This document shows, in pieces, positions 37,023 through 50,900 of a stretch of DNA of 64,000 nt. The DNA is from Rhytidiadelphus loreus (Eukaryota > Streptophyta > Bryopsida > Hypnales > Hylocomiaceae): NCBI GenBank assembly GCA_947034895.1, contig OX344762.1:2172501-2236500 (forward strand), given 5' to 3'. The notes under the pieces are model-generated. The model searched no databases. It was not told the origin of the DNA and saw only the letters and a program-made list of their open reading frames with translations. Each line of letters opens with the position of its first letter. The stretch's first letter is position 1. The position numbers were made by a program, and so were the translations under genes.

Positions 37023-38756
37023 CTAAAGCTCCGCTAGAGCCTTGACGTTGATGGGGTAGGCGTTTGTGGAATCTCCAGTAAAGATCAACTTGAAGAGAAT
37101 GCGTACAACGACCTCACTAGGGTGCAGAATATCCCAGAACAGTGACTTGGAGGGGCGTTTGCAGAAATCCGCCACCGCGTTTGGCAGCTGGTCCGGCACG
37201 GGCTTCCCGCACTGCACTTGCGCATTCAGAAAACCGGCGCCACAGCAAGCAGATGTCGCATTCCTCAAGCCGGAGGATGCGTCATTTGAGATGATGGCCG
37301 AGAAAGCGTCGAACGTGAAGCCAATGACGATGTTGAAGTCAGGATAGGCGGCGCGGAGTCCATCGACCACTTGCCTCAAAGCCACGTTGAACGCTAACGC
37401 CAGTTGGTTGGCTTCCACCAGGCATTCGCCAGGTTGAGTAGGGTTGAAGGCTCTTGCGCGAGGTGCACATCCGATGGGGCCAAGTTCGAGAACCACCACC
37501 TTCCTTGCTCCACCGTTGTACAACGCCTGCAATTGTCACAAGATCCATCTCCTTCAATTTTTGCTATAGATCGATCTCAATATGTTCTGAAAACGATCAA
37601 GAACAGCATGCAATGAACAGTCGGCCGTTGATTTTTTACAGTAGGATCATATATCGGTTAGTCGAATTGGACATATATAATCGCTGAACCCCTGATCATT
37701 AATTAGAAGTTGAAACCGGGAGTTGAAACAGATAGGAGAGCTAGTTAATATGCAATGCAAAGTCTTCATCGAATTAAGGGAACAGTAGAGAGCACGGATT
37801 GGAGGCTAGCTTACAAGGAGAGTTTTCTGGTAATTGCGGATTACGGAAGCAAGAAAGTCGGTGGCGTTCATCTCCTGCTGGAGCGTAGTGTTGGAGAGGA
37901 ACGCGTTAAGATCGTTGGAGCCGCTGATGATGAAGAATATGGACTTGGAGATGAGAGTGTTTGTGGTCTCCACTCCCAGTTGCTGTTGCAAGATCGATTT
38001 TGCAGTCCCGAACTGTTGTACTTGGACACTCATTGGGACCACCTGAGGGAAGTCCATGCAACCATGGCCAAATCAGTACTGGTGAACGGTAGTTATATAT
38101 TCAAGCTTCTAGTATCTGGAGAAATACACAGATTGATCTCAATTGTGAGATTATAGAGAGATCAAAGGACTTACTAAGCCTTGGCCGGTGGAATCGAGGA
38201 GACCACTCCCAGCTGAGGCGAAGTTGACGCCTTTGGTGTAGGAAGCATTTGGCTGCAGGAACGGGGGTGCGAAGGGGAGTCCCAATGCTTGAGCTGTTCC
38301 AATGCAACCCAATTGAAAATTATAATCATAGCATTCACAAATCATAAATCTGCTTCCGTTCCTTTTGGAATTAAAGCCAACACGAAGCACTGGAAATTAT
38401 CGTACTCCTTGACAAAGCTCAGGTAATAATTCAACAAGTACGTCATCACTTGATAGCGGGCACTTACCAAGGAAATCCACAACGAGCCGGCCGTTAGAGA
38501 AGCGTCCCGTGGGCCTTCTGAAGAATGTCTTGCCGTAGGGAGGAAAGTCGGCCTTGGATGTGGCCTGGGGCAAGTAGTTGTTGGTTCCCACATCAGCTAA
38601 CGAGTCGCCCAATGCAAAAAAAGCAGGTACGTCGAAGCTCCGTAGCGACCTCGCGGCGTCCACGGCCGGCATCCCAGAGAAAAGCACAGCTGCAACTAAC
38701 ACCAGCATGACCATTCTGAAACCCATGTTATGGCTAGTTGCAATTGAGCTTCGCAT
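37023..38756 (-). CDS. GDSL esterase/lipase (SGNH hydrolase)
   Basis: Four exons, 38468-38756, 38175-38293, 37815-38042 and 37023-37526, all with GT/AG borders, join to 1140 bp encoding 379 residues. Members hydrolyse ester bonds in lipids, cutin precursors or other acyl substrates, usually in the apoplast. A hydrophobic signal peptide covers about residues 12-34 if translation starts at Met1; Met11 is an alternative start. The catalytic blocks are complete: FFALGDSLAD with Ser52, NFASAGSG with the oxyanion Gly near 125, ISGSND with Asn179, and DILHPSE with Asp344 and His347. Length and four-block order are normal for plant GDSL lipases. Short introns (174, 132 and 288 bp) and the absence of stops indicate a functional gene. 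The substrate cannot be deduced from sequence. Confidence 0.93.
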
Positions 38757-39000
38757 TCTTGTAAGCTCCTATCTCCAGTGAGTCCAAACCACCTTCCTTG
38801 AGTTTCTCGACCAAAAATTACACCGTACCGCACGAGCTGCAATATTCAAAAGAACCGTGACAAGCTTGAATCTGTACGTAATCGATCCGAATCGTTGGAG
38901 GGACTGAATTCGATCACTTTCAGCTGCTGCTGAAGCCCCGAGACTGAGACAGTGGAAGATTGTGTGTATTGATGTTTGTAAGAAGTTCAACACTTGGAGG

Positions 39001-39007
39001 TTTTATA
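39001..39007 (-). promoter_or_regulatory. TATA box of the GDSL gene
   Basis: On the minus strand the sequence reads CCAACTATAAAACCTCC, a good TATA box about 245 bp upstream of the start codon. It predicts transcription starting near 38970 and a 5' leader of about 215 bp. The 500 bp further upstream are GC-rich relative to the surroundings, consistent with a promoter. Confidence 0.55.
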
Positions 39008-39599
39008 GTTGGCTTGCGATCAGTTGGAATCCACGCGCTGTAGAAGCCCGCAGCATCAGGTTCCATGTGAAGCCAGGAAGGTGCGATGTAAGGAGCAACC
39101 GGCCGCTGCGTGTTCACTGTCCAGTCAACCGGGTGCTCAAACCGGACAAAGTCAAGGGCCGCCGCAACGTGTTTTTTGGGAACAGGACCTGCCACAAGCC
39201 TTCTCATCACTGGCGCAATTCTGGAGGCGCAATTTCGCCCAAAACACACACTCAGTAGTGTCCCACACAGGTAAGAGCAACCCCACGGCAATGCGCCAAG
39301 GGGCCAAGACACGGCCAGTGCGCGGGCCGGCGCTGACTTTTTCCCGACGGCAGAGTAGAAATTAATGGCCGGCCACGCCAATTTTTGCAGAGGGAACGGG
39401 CAAATGGTGCACCTTGCGCGTGCCGCGCTAAGTGAGTTATACACAGTTTCCCATGTATCGACGACGAGCTGGCCGTCAGATGTGCTCCAGGCTAGGCACA
39501 TCACATCAGGCTCTGTATCAGGCGCAGAAGGCTATTGCCATATTCCTAGTTGCGGAGAAACAAATCTTCTTCAGTGATTTAAATGCCAATGTCATTGTT

Positions 39600-39880
39600 T
39601 CAATTAATTGCCATCAAGGAAATACTTTGTAGGCAAAATGAAGGAATAGTTTCCTTGAGAGTCAGTGAGATGCTAAGGTGGAGAAGTTGTTTTTATAATG
39701 AAATTTATTGTATTTAATGAATCCTCAAAAGGTATGGGACAATTTGAAGATGAGAGCTTCATTGCTCATTGTCAAAATTTTAGAGTTGTGTTTGAAATAG
39801 AATTTCAAACCTCATGTAGGCATACTAGAATAATTGTTTTCAGAAAACTTTGAACTAAGTTAATGGGGGAATCAATGTAA
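39600..39880. other. AT-rich spacer upstream of the GDSL promoter
   Basis: No gene or clear repeat is seen. The GC-rich character of the GDSL promoter fades at about 39580. Confidence 0.4.
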
Positions 39881-39881
39881 A

Positions 39882-40055
39882 TTTCATCTCCAAAAATCCT
39901 CTTGAAATTTTGATCCTTCAATAAAAAGTTATGGACAAAGTTCAAAGAGGATGTTTGAAAATGTCAAAATAAATTCCCTTCCAACCCCTTTGTGAATTTT
40001 GTCCATAACTTTTTATTGGAGGATCAAAATTTCAAACGGATTTTTGAAGATGAAA
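39882..40055. repeat. Foldback: two arms of about 66 bp, 41-bp loop
   Basis: Arm 39882-39947 and arm 39989-40055 are reverse complements with about six mismatches. Within them, the left segment TTGAAATTTTGATCCTTC and its continuation through AAAAAGTTATGGACAAA pair with only one mismatch over 38 bp. If transcribed it would form a long near-perfect hairpin. The right arm belongs to repeat family B. Confidence 0.85.
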
Positions 40056-40265
40056 GTTAGATTGATTTTCCACATTCACTTGGTTCAACATTTTTGGAAA
40101 ATTTTATTCTACTATGCTTAAATGAGGTTTGAAATTCTACTTCAAACACAATTCCTACTTTTGACTTAACTATGAGCAGTTGAGCTCCTACTAATTCTAA
40201 CATACATATCCCACATGCGGATTGTTCTACCTCCTACAACACCATATATATAAGAGATTACCTCT
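39940..40265. repeat. Dispersed repeat family B, copy 2
   Basis: Same-orientation partner of 30370-30720. Both copies end near a TACCTCCTAC segment followed by sequence with a (TA)-rich or TATAAAG-like tail. Confidence 0.75.
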
Positions 40266-40269
40266 TGAA

Positions 40270-41165
40270 AATCCCCCCAAAACAAATTGGAAATGTTTGA
40301 GAAACAAAGCAAGATGGTCGATGAATTCAATTTTTTGGTTGAATATAAAGTTAGATTTTTAAGCCACAAAACAAGTTCAGATTGCATACCCCTCTTCGCG
40401 TTGACCGCCATGGGGCAAAGGAGCAATAAGGCTGCGGCTTACAAAATAGCATGCCAAACCTCACTTGGCATCCCTCTTCAACAAGCTAGTTGTCGGGTTG
40501 CCCTATTGTAAGTGGAAAATCCTAAGGGAATTGCATCACTAATACTGCTCTAGTAATACTCTGAGCATTTGAAGCCATAGTTTCTGACCCTAAAAGGACA
40601 TGGTCTTATTGCCATAAATGATTATAATTTTGGATGAATTAATCATAATGCCACTCCACCCCAAAGAATGGTTGATGGATGACTTTTCAAATCATTAGAG
40701 TTAATCATAAAGTGAGACTAAATTAGAGTTTTTTCCTTGCCCATCAAATAGCATGAAATAGACAATTGGGGACCAAACTCCTTTGGGGGTCCAAAATGGA
40801 GCTCTTTTGAGTTTTCTCTCTAGTTTTGCCTTCTTCAATGAAAACTCACAAGCATGCAGCATGTGGGAGTAGGGATTGTAACTCAAGACTAGAAACCATG
40901 AGTTTAGAGCTTAATTCAAGATGAAGTGGTAGACCACAATGCATTTATTGTTGGGGACCACAATTTAAACTTAGCTTGCAACTCCAGGCCAAGTCCAAAC
41001 TACTTTACAATTAATTCTATTGTAGAAATGAAGAATGCACCTATTGATTCAAAAATTAGATCTTTTTTGGCAAAGTACCTTGGTGATAGATCTTGTCCTT
41101 CAAGGTTATTAATAAAGTAGGGATGCCTGAAATTGCTATGTTTTCTACTATGTTAAGTTTGTATC
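40270..41165. other. Spacer between dispersed repeats
   Basis: No gene recognised. A few open frames of 60-90 codons lack any resemblance to known families. Confidence 0.4.
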
Positions 41166-41169
41166 ATAA

Positions 41170-41950
41170 GAATATACCAATTTGTCCTATTAGTGCATGT
41201 TACAAAATGAATTTACATATCATTATAACTCTTTATAAGGGAGGAATATCTTTACTAATGATATTTGTGATGGTTCATCAATATGAATTGCACTATTTCA
41301 CATACATCGGATATGAATACTCCTCCCTTACAAAAAGTTATAACCACATGCATTTTTAGAAAAAATTAGTGTAATCAAATTTTATTTTATTTCTATTCTA
41401 TTTGGCAAATGAAAGAAAATTTGAATGCATTCAAAAATTCATCATTTGGATATTGTATACAAAAAAAGTTATGATGGATCAAAGATTTTTGAATAGATGT
41501 TCTAAAACCATTTCTTCTGAACAATAGGTACATATTGATTTAGGAGATTTACATAATGAAAGTATCTCATCAAATGTCATATTTATGTACCTAAAGCATT
41601 TGGGTGTCCCTACCTTATAGGTGTATTCTTTATTTCTATAGTTTTTTTGAAAGATATCCATTGGTGTTTTTGTCTTTGGTATTATTGGCATCATTATTGG
41701 ATTTCTAATTTCTAATTTTGTTGGATCTTGGTGGGTGTTAAAAGGGGATTCTAGATACTCTTTGCATATAATTTTTGGACATGGTCGAATAAACTATGGA
41801 TTTCAAAATAGGTGCATCTAGATTCTAGTCTCAGATTCTAGTCTAGATGTAATTGAATTGAGGGCGTGTATTTTAGGCATGAGTCTGTAGAGGTTAATTT
41901 TGAGAATGGGTTGCAATTAGGTAGAATTGCCTTGCATGATGTGTACAATG
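41170..41950. repeat. Dispersed repeat family A, copy 2
   Basis: Same-orientation partner of 28950-29680, about 12 kb away. It carries an insertion of about 60 bp near 41550-41610 relative to the first copy. Confidence 0.75.
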
Positions 41951-44900
41951 ATGAATGATCTTGTCCTAATAGAGTCAAATTGATAAGCATTTGACTATAG
42001 TTTTCTTTATTGAAGTTCTTTAATTTTTTGTTGAATCTTCTTGGCAATTGAAGGATTTGTACAAATTTTTTAATGTGTTTATTGGACATTTGAATACCTT
42101 AAAGCTATTTATAAACTACTATTAAATTACAATAAATTAACATTAAATAAAACAATAAAGTGATTAATTGCTATGTGACATCCATCTACTTCCTTTATGA
42201 CTTTGTTTTTCTTTTGTGCATGAAGTGGGTCTTTGAAGTGGTCCCCTTTACTTTTTGGCTTCAAAATTATTGTTGATTTAGTATTTTTGGTTTAATAGTT
42301 GTCACTCTAATCAAAATATTGATTCACTTAGTCAAGTGTTGAAATGACCAATTGAATTGGTCATGTTGTGAAAAATATAGATTAGATAGGGTCATAGGGT
42401 TAATATGACATACTTAAAACTACTAAAAACAATGAGGTGCAAATTAGACCTTCTAGTCCTTTGGGGATTAATATGTACTTTGATATACATGGATAACTCT
42501 TTTTGCACTACTAGTATATTTATTTATCCTATTTATATGTGTTACACTAATTTACTAAAGTCACACTAAATATTTTAAAGTAGTGTGCACATGTTGATAC
42601 AAATTACTACATTCTCCTAGTTTATACAATTTTTTTTGTAGTTATAATAATTTTGCAAGTATCTCATATTTGCACCCTCATTAATAAGGTAATTCAAAAC
42701 TAGTTTGCACTACTTTTCCATCAAAATCTACATGAGAACTTCTAATCTATTGTGTCACCACTAATTCATGACCCTTACAAAACATTTCAATCGATAACAA
42801 TTTTGGTTCTAAATTGCATAATATACACAATTCAAAAAAACAAGAGATGCAAAGATTTTTTTAAATTTCAACGATGACCTTTAGGTTGGAATTGGTGTAT
42901 TTTATTTTTTCCTTGTGACCTTAGGGATTTTTGTATTAAAGAATATAGGATTCACTTTGCACCCATGGAGTCCCTTCAAGTTGCAATGAAAATAATGGAA
43001 TTTCAAAGTCACTTATCTAAAATTGAATTTCTAACAAAAATAAGATGTTTTTAACAACTTCATGGAAATATTAAGATTTCACTCAATTTTTTTTTATGAA
43101 AAGGTATTCTTAGATGTCTAGAATTGTGTGTAACCAAAACCATACTTGCATCTACATGGAGGACAATGATTTTTTTTTTAGAATCCCTTCTACTAATTCT
43201 TGTAAACTTAATAGAGGAACATGAGGTTCAAGTTTCAAAGTAAAAATCATCATTTTAGTCTCATTACAGTACTAAAAACTCTAAAACTTAAAGTGTGACA
43301 AATTAGAGAAATTGAGTAAAAAATAGTAATATGTTTTTAGAAATTACACAAAAATTGAAAAATATTGTTTGACTTAGGCAATGCACCATTCACCTCTAGT
43401 ATGAATGTCAAGTATAATGAGAAAAATCCCTATTAGTTATGCTCAATTTTGTATTGTGTTTGCATCATGTGACACAAAATAGTACCAAGTATTTCGTACA
43501 GTTTCACCCATATACTCTACTAGTAGATAGTAACTGAGGCCAAAGCTCTTTGGTGGCATTAGAATGCCATCCCTGAGATTGAACCACACCTAGAAAGTGG
43601 CCAAGGCAAAGTCACTTCCACTTACTACAAGACATGCCCTAAAAGGTGGTGGAAGTTGTATGGTGATCTCTAATTTGGATTGACTACAACCGGTAGAATG
43701 TGAGATGGACATTAACCCTTAAACGACAAGCCAATCACTATGGAAATCAACTATTTGGATATTGTGTGAATTGTTGGCTTAAAAAAATGCAAAAGTATTC
43801 ATTGGAAGTCAAACTACTATAGAAGATGTTCCCTTTTCACATAAAATTTGGAAGATGAATAGTTGCACTTCTGTCCCACATGTATGGAAAGATTCTTTGT
43901 CATTCATCGGTTGAAAAACTTCCTTAGGGCCTTCTTACATATATCTGTCATCGGGAAACTTTCACAGCGGATAGTGAAAAATAAACATTGCACTTTCATG
44001 TGGACCCGATGGATGATCAAGGTGGATTGACCCCCTTACTTGGCCTTACGAGGGGTGCATGTAAAAGAAAAGCCCCCTATTTTGGGCCGTTCTAGGATAT
44101 ATTCTTGACTTCTCTTGACTAATTTGGGGTCTCTGATTGCAAAAAATGAATTAAAATTTTGCAAAAAAATTAATGTGCGGAAAATAAATAATTCCAGGGT
44201 TTCCCCGCAAGGCTGAGCGAGGGGGTCAGTTCACCTTGACCCGATGGGTGGGGATGGAGACAATAAAAAATTCCCACGTATTAGATTCCCTAATCTCCAC
44301 CAATGAGGTTGTCCACCGGTATTGGTGAAACTTCAATTCCTCCTTTCCCGCTTGCCCACCCTGACAAGACCATCGGTGGAGCCGCTTTTGTCTTCTTGCT
44401 TGAATTAGCGGAAAGCTTGCCCACATGCCCACCGGGTGAGCATGTAAGCTGGCCCTTAGTGTCGTTTATGGGTTAATGAGTTTCCCTGACCGCAACAAGC
44501 AAATGCCTCATGATGCTCTGATGCTTTAGAATCTAGACACACTCACGAAACTACAAGTTAGGGCCTGGAAAATGACGGAGAAAAAAAAGTTAACTGTATG
44601 AGGAGCCCGCCCAAGTTATCGATGGGCAAGGGCACAATTACAGATAACAACAGGTACTGTACAGGTAATCCTACAAAGCTTCACATGTTCAAGAGCGCTA
44701 GGGACTTCTAGCTACCCCCGGAGTCTGCTGTAAGGAATTGAAGGAAGTTTCTAACCAACCTAAGGCTTGGAAACAGTCAACTTTGAGCAGAGTTAACCAT
44801 TAGGCGTGTGAAGAAGGAAGAGTGACATCGATCGATCCCCCCTTTCCTACTGGGAATTGCAAATTCAAAGTGATTCGGTCCATCCATGACATCGTCACAC

Positions 44901-44983
44901 ATATGAATCCCCCCACAGTGAATGAATGGCAACTCACTCGATGCCAGAATTTCAAACTGCCAACCCTAAACCTTCCATCCCAG
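41951..44983. other. AT-rich intergenic region downstream of the receptor kinase
   Basis: About 3 kb without a recognised gene. The dispersed repeat near 44290-44460 is the only structure noted. The last 300 bp are GC-richer and probably hold the 3' untranslated region of the receptor kinase. Confidence 0.5.
44290..44460. repeat. Dispersed repeat, copy 2 (partner 3780-3960)
   Basis: CCAATGAGGTTGTCCACCGG and the following TTCCTCCTTTCCCGCTTG parallel the block at 3788-3850. This copy is GC-richer, as if the first had lost CG sites. Confidence 0.45.
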
Positions 44984-47900
44984 CTACCTCGCTGTTGGGA
45001 AGCTCGTAGATCCAGACGACCTGGAAGAGTAGTCTGAGAATCTCGATGACTGCGGGGATTGCAAAGCAGTTGCCTGAGTCAATCGCACATTAGTTGCTTC
45101 TAATGCCACAGCCTCTTGCAGCTCTTTCACCACTTCGGTCATCGTTGGCCTGTGCACACCCTTGGGCTCCACACTCCGCATGGCAACATCAGCAACTATC
45201 CATACCGCTTCCATGTTGGGGATTGAGGCTATCACCGCAGTGTCCAGGATTGAGGTGATGTTGTTACACTGAAGACTCTCCCGAACCTGTTCAATCCAAA
45301 TGTATTTTGAAAATTAATGAGGTTGATGGAGTCACCTTTGGACTTCGACAAATTTAGGTCTAAATTTGATACGTGATGAGTTTGTAAATTCTTTCAAACG
45401 GATCCCTAGCTAGAAACTTATTTGTATGCCTCTTTGCATCAGAGCTCATGATGAGGTTTCTAATCATTGTGCACACAAGGGAGTGTAAGGGCAACTCACC
45501 CACTGGCCAAGATTTGGATTCCTTTCTTTCCGATCTGATGGATCAATGGGTAGACTATAATGAGTATAATCAATGGGTAGACTACCTGTGATCAATTCCA
45601 AAAGAACAATTCCAAAACTATATACATCATTTTTGGAGGATATGTATTTACATGAGTAGTACCTGTACAAAAAAGCAACCAACATATTGTAAGTACTTGA
45701 CAATAACGAAGACACAAAGCAAGCCACACTTCCTTCTTTTGTAAGCCAAACAACTAATCATCTAATCATAAGTATAGTGAGATTCAATTATCAAGGAAAG
45801 CATTGCTTGGCTAGAATTTCATGGATGCTTTGGCCTAGCTAGAGGATCTACTAAAGCCCAATTTGAACAAAAGAATTAAACTTCACAACATGAAGTAGTA
45901 AGACGGTTTCATATTGTAGGTCTGAAAAATCAAATGACTAGTAATCTGCGCCAAGTACTCTCAAGCAATAAAGAGTAGTAACTTAGAAAATTGAACCTAA
46001 TGAACATGAGATCACTTTTCATTCAGGGTGTACTCTACCACTGCTATGTAGTGCACATCCCTTGCTGAAACAACATTTGGATGTTGAACAATTCAACCAC
46101 CTCGAAAGTTGATATGACATCCCCAATCATACTTTTTTTTTATAAACATAGTTTTCAAACATGTTCAAACGGGGGGTTGCACTGGAGAAAAAATAGAGAA
46201 AAACAAGGTTGTAGGCTTCTAGATCTCTTACTCTGGATCAATGTAGCCTGCTGTGCCCATGACATCATTAGTCAGTACTCCGCTGTGTTCAGTTTCACCC
46301 ATCAGCTTTGTCAGTCCAAAGTCGGCCACTTTAGCCTCGAATTGGGGAGTGAGCAGAATGTTGCTGCTTTTCACATCCCTGTGCACGAAACTTGGCCTGC
46401 ATGCTGTGTGTAGATACTCCAAGCCTGCAAGTGCATCACACGTCAATCTGAATGCTCTCGCTCAGGATGGAACAATGGAGGTACAAGTCATTCACAAACT
46501 GATGCGGCTGACTCAGAGCAGATTAGCTTCAACTCCGTTAAATTCGTGGTATCCCATGCGCCATTTTAACATTGCCATTAGCTTACCGAGCTCATAGATA
46601 TGCAAATTAATCTGCAAATTGTTTTAATGTTGTGCAGCAACCAAATTACGACAAACGACCCTTATAAACGCTGGAAGTAGTACCTCGTGCTGCACTCAGG
46701 GCAATGTTTAAGCGCATCCTCCAATTTAGAGTCCCACTATTCTCTGAACTGCCTGCATTATCACAATATCCGTTTCTTCAGAGCCCTGTCAGTTACCTTG
46801 AAAGTCTAAGTTGGCTTGCAGGTAGCACCCCCACCCTTTTAGAGTGGGGTTTACAGGTTAAAGTCCTCCAGCTATACCGTATTCCTATGTCAGATTCAAC
46901 AATTGTTTGGCGAAACATAGAATTTATTCCTGGAATGCGGATTGTGTTAATTGATGTTCAGTTTAAAATTTGGCTGTGGAATATTCATATTTGGATATCG
47001 GTGTTTGAATTTCTCAAACAACAGAAGAGGTAGCTCAAAACTTGTATGGATGGCATGGATCCCACATGTAATCCCAAGGGTCTCCATGTTAGTAGCGAGA
47101 TTCTAGCCTACTGCCTACCTAGATTTACTATATGTTCAGTTTTCAGGGTTCTCAAACTGCATACAGCACACATGCTTCAAATTTTCATTTGATATTTATG
47201 AATCAGATTCAAAAGTTGCTTATCAATTTCAGTTCAATCTGTAAGCATATCGATTAAACGTTTTGTTCAAAGTCCAGATTAGAAGAACCGAACTCACCAT
47301 GTAAGTGATCAAATAAGGAGCCATTGCGCATGTATTCGTAGATAAGGATTTGCTTCTGATCCTGGCAGTATCCCACCAAGGCCACCAGGTTCTTGTGGTG
47401 CACTCGCGATAAAACATCAACCTAGGTACACACAATCACACATCCAGTGTCCAACTCCCAACTTCAAAACCACACTAGACAGTCCCAAATATTGCAAGAA
47501 TTAACCTATAGAAAGGACTCAATCTGACAGATAGGAGAGCCATGGATAGAATACACCTCGTCAATTCAAATAGAGTTAATTCAAGGGGTGCCACACTTTT
47601 CTGTTCATTACGCAAATGAAAGGCATGTGGAAGAAAAACCCTAAACGGCCTGAAACCTTAATAAGTGAATCTCAAAACTTCAAAACTTGGATCCACAAAT
47701 TGATCACTTGGTAGGCTACAAACCTCAGTGAAAAACGCCCTTTCTTCATGCTTTGAATTTCCATCAGCCACCTTGACCGCCACCTCTTGCCCATCAGGAA
47801 GCTTTCCATAATATACTGGACCAAACCCTCCTTTCCCAAGTTCCCTCTTAAACTGAGTAGTTGCAGCAGTAACTTCCGCAAATGTGTAAGCTTTCGCACC

Positions 47901-50900
47901 ACCAGGGGTGGCAATTCCTGTTGATACACAATAGAAGATGATCACCATAAGTTCTTGTGATGAGCAAATTAAGCTATTGTGGATTAGGAATCAACTGATG
48001 AAATAAGAGAACTCTATTTCAATTGAGTTTAGAGAATCATTGTTGAAACCAAGACATACTCGTGGATGCTCTGCGCTCCTCGTCAGAAAGTTTGCGCTTG
48101 CGTTTCCATCGACAGTAGACCAAAATTGCTATTACAGTGATGAGTGCGAGTCCCACAACACCCCCAGCACTAGCACCGGCGACGATTGCAATGTTTGATT
48201 TGCCACAATTACTACACTTAGTAATTGCAGGGCCAGGGGCAGACTGGTTTCCTAAGAAAGGGTTCCCATCATACCTGGACAAGAAACAGAATAAGCAATT
48301 GAGCAATTTCAGTGTTCGCAAAGGAAAACAATTTGAATTACTTGTCTATTGAATTGTAATTTGAATTACTTGTATATATATTTCAATTGTGAGGTTGAAG
48401 AGCCCTATGGCATTTGTGGTACGGGTTGATACAACTACATCTATTCACAACCCTGTGCTGATTAATGTAAATTTTTTATAAATGGTAGCCTAAAATTAAT
48501 CTGTCAGATTTATTAACATATTCACACAACTTACATTCAACTTGCGTCAAAAGTACGAAATGTTGAACTATTAGCTCCATATATACTAAACTGAAATTTA
48601 CGATGCTACAGCCATGTATTGTTATACTAGGGGATTTCGTTGTGCTGAAATTGTGCTGCTAATATGTGCAGAAGTGCTAAGAGCTTGGAAAAGTGGGACA
48701 GGTTTTCATTTTTATTCATTTTATGATGCGATCAATCATTTGACAAAATCCTTTCAATGTGTCAATAAGAGGAATATGGTCATTTTTTTTTTAAATCTTC
48801 AAGAACCTCTAACTCCGAAAGCAGTAAACAAAGAGAGCACTATAATGTGATCATTAAATATATGCAAACATGGAATAAGATTTTTAATCAGTAGAATTGA
48901 ACTGGTTTGGGAACTACTGGAAGACATCATATATAAAAAGTTTTTCTCCATGATTTACAAGGTCTCCGACTGATCACAAAAATCCTTTGAAAGCCTCCCA
49001 ATGATAGATAGTGTGGTCTCATTGTATCGAAGTGAGGACTTTGTCGAATACAATGAGCATACGGAGACCTCTCTCACCATGAATAATGGCAAAGATTTTC
49101 TTTTCATGATGCTATCTACAAGTTCTTGAAATAGTCTCAATTCATTCAAGATACAACAATGGATACAAAGTTAGTGACGCGAGAGAACTTACGTGAACCG
49201 GATCAGAGAATTAGCTGGAAGAAGACCCTCTGGAATTGGACCGCTGAAGTTATTATTCTGGACAGCCCTGCAAGAATTTCATGCCAATTTTCAGTTTCAG
49301 CGGCAGATCTGGAGCTTCTGGAACAAAACTTGAGAGCAGGAAATACGAGATCAAGCATACACTGTTCTAATTCATCCACTTGTGAGTAGAAGGTTACGAA
49401 ACTTACAAGAGTCTCAGAGCTGCCATGCTTGTCAACCACTCTGGTAGCGGACCACTGAGACTGTTGTTGGACAAGTCCCTGAAAAACACCCGAAGCAACA
49501 TCCATGAATTAAGTTAAGCCACAAGCAACAGAGATTGATGTCTCTATGTCAAGACTCCTTTGGAATCTTAAAGTTGAGAAATACAGTAAGTTAACACAGA
49601 AGATTTCAATGTCTGGGCTCGACACAGGAAGATTATTGCACTTTCCCTTTGTGTTAAATTTGGCATTCAATTCCCCAAGCCAAATGTGGCACTTCACAAA
49701 GGAATTGCATCTTTTCCTTGAACCTCAAGGGAGGATATTGAGACCATAGGGAATTTCATGGATTCCGGCATAATCATTTGGGATTATATTCATTCCGCCC
49801 TGGAGATAATTTGTATAAATTCCTTGGTCTCACTTACCCCCCTCGCACAAGTTTCCTGTGAGATTGTTGTGTGTCACTCACATTCCTGGTGCAAGGTGAA
49901 ACTTTCAAAATTGACCATGAGTGAGATCTTTCATTCACAGAATTTATTCATTATCCAGAAAAATACTCTCCGTTCAGAGATAAACTTTCTGGTTTGGTTT
50001 CAAACAACCGATAAAAAAGCCTTTCAGCTCTCCAGCACATTAAAAGACAATTATGGACATCGTATTTCTTCAAATGGCGGATTTCAGTGATATCGTTTGT
50101 CTCAGTTGACCGACTGAAAATTCAGATCTATTTCAGTCCTAATTTTTAGAGCTTGAAAGTGCCAGCTTCAGGGCTCGAGGCACTTTTATTAACAGCAAAA
50201 TTTGGAGCTCTGAAACACGGCATTTTAACAAATGTGAATATCGTTGATATTTATAAACTATCTGCAATTGCAGTTTAATTTGTCGGGACAACTCACAAGC
50301 TGGCTAGGTTCCAGAGGTTGGCAAAACTGGCTGGAAGTGTACCCACCAGCTGATATCCAGAAAGATTCCTGCACACACTCAACCAGAGCACCAAGAATTT
50401 GCCAACACTATTAGCAGCAATCCACAAACAAGAAGTCCTCCAGGAAGAAATTTCTTACTGTTGATGTAAAACCAGCCTTTTTGACCTCCTTTATTGATTA
50501 CCCGCTTTCCTCTCTGCTGCCATTCTTAAGTGGTGAATTTCACCTTTGAGCAAAGTACCCCATCAAAAGAGGGAATTTGTACTTACACAGCAGTGATCAC
50601 AGGCTCTGGCGCTGTAGTTGGATCAGGGATTCTGCAAGTAATCCAGTCATGAGGGAAGGGAAGACATGGATCGCCACTCCATTCCGTCAAATTCAAGCTA
50701 TTCTTGATGTCTTCAATTGCCAGTGCTGCAGATCAGCAGTTCCATTGAGTTTCGGTCAGTTTTTTAAACTTCTAAGGAGATTTGAATTTCAGCGATGCTT
50801 GCATGCGTCTCATTTGGTACCAACACCGCGTTAGAATTCACCATGATGAGGAAAAGCAAACCCGTATTGAATCATGTTGTTGGAAAAATCACAACTTACA

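Noticed and set aside
38920..39504. Open frame of 194 codons on the minus strand upstream of the GDSL gene
   Set aside because: It overlaps the GDSL TATA box and promoter, has no family resemblance, and is explained by locally raised GC content.
43540..43660. Possible tRNA-derived SINE
   Set aside because: A faint resemblance to internal promoter boxes, but no box A/box B pair at correct spacing and no foldable tRNA.
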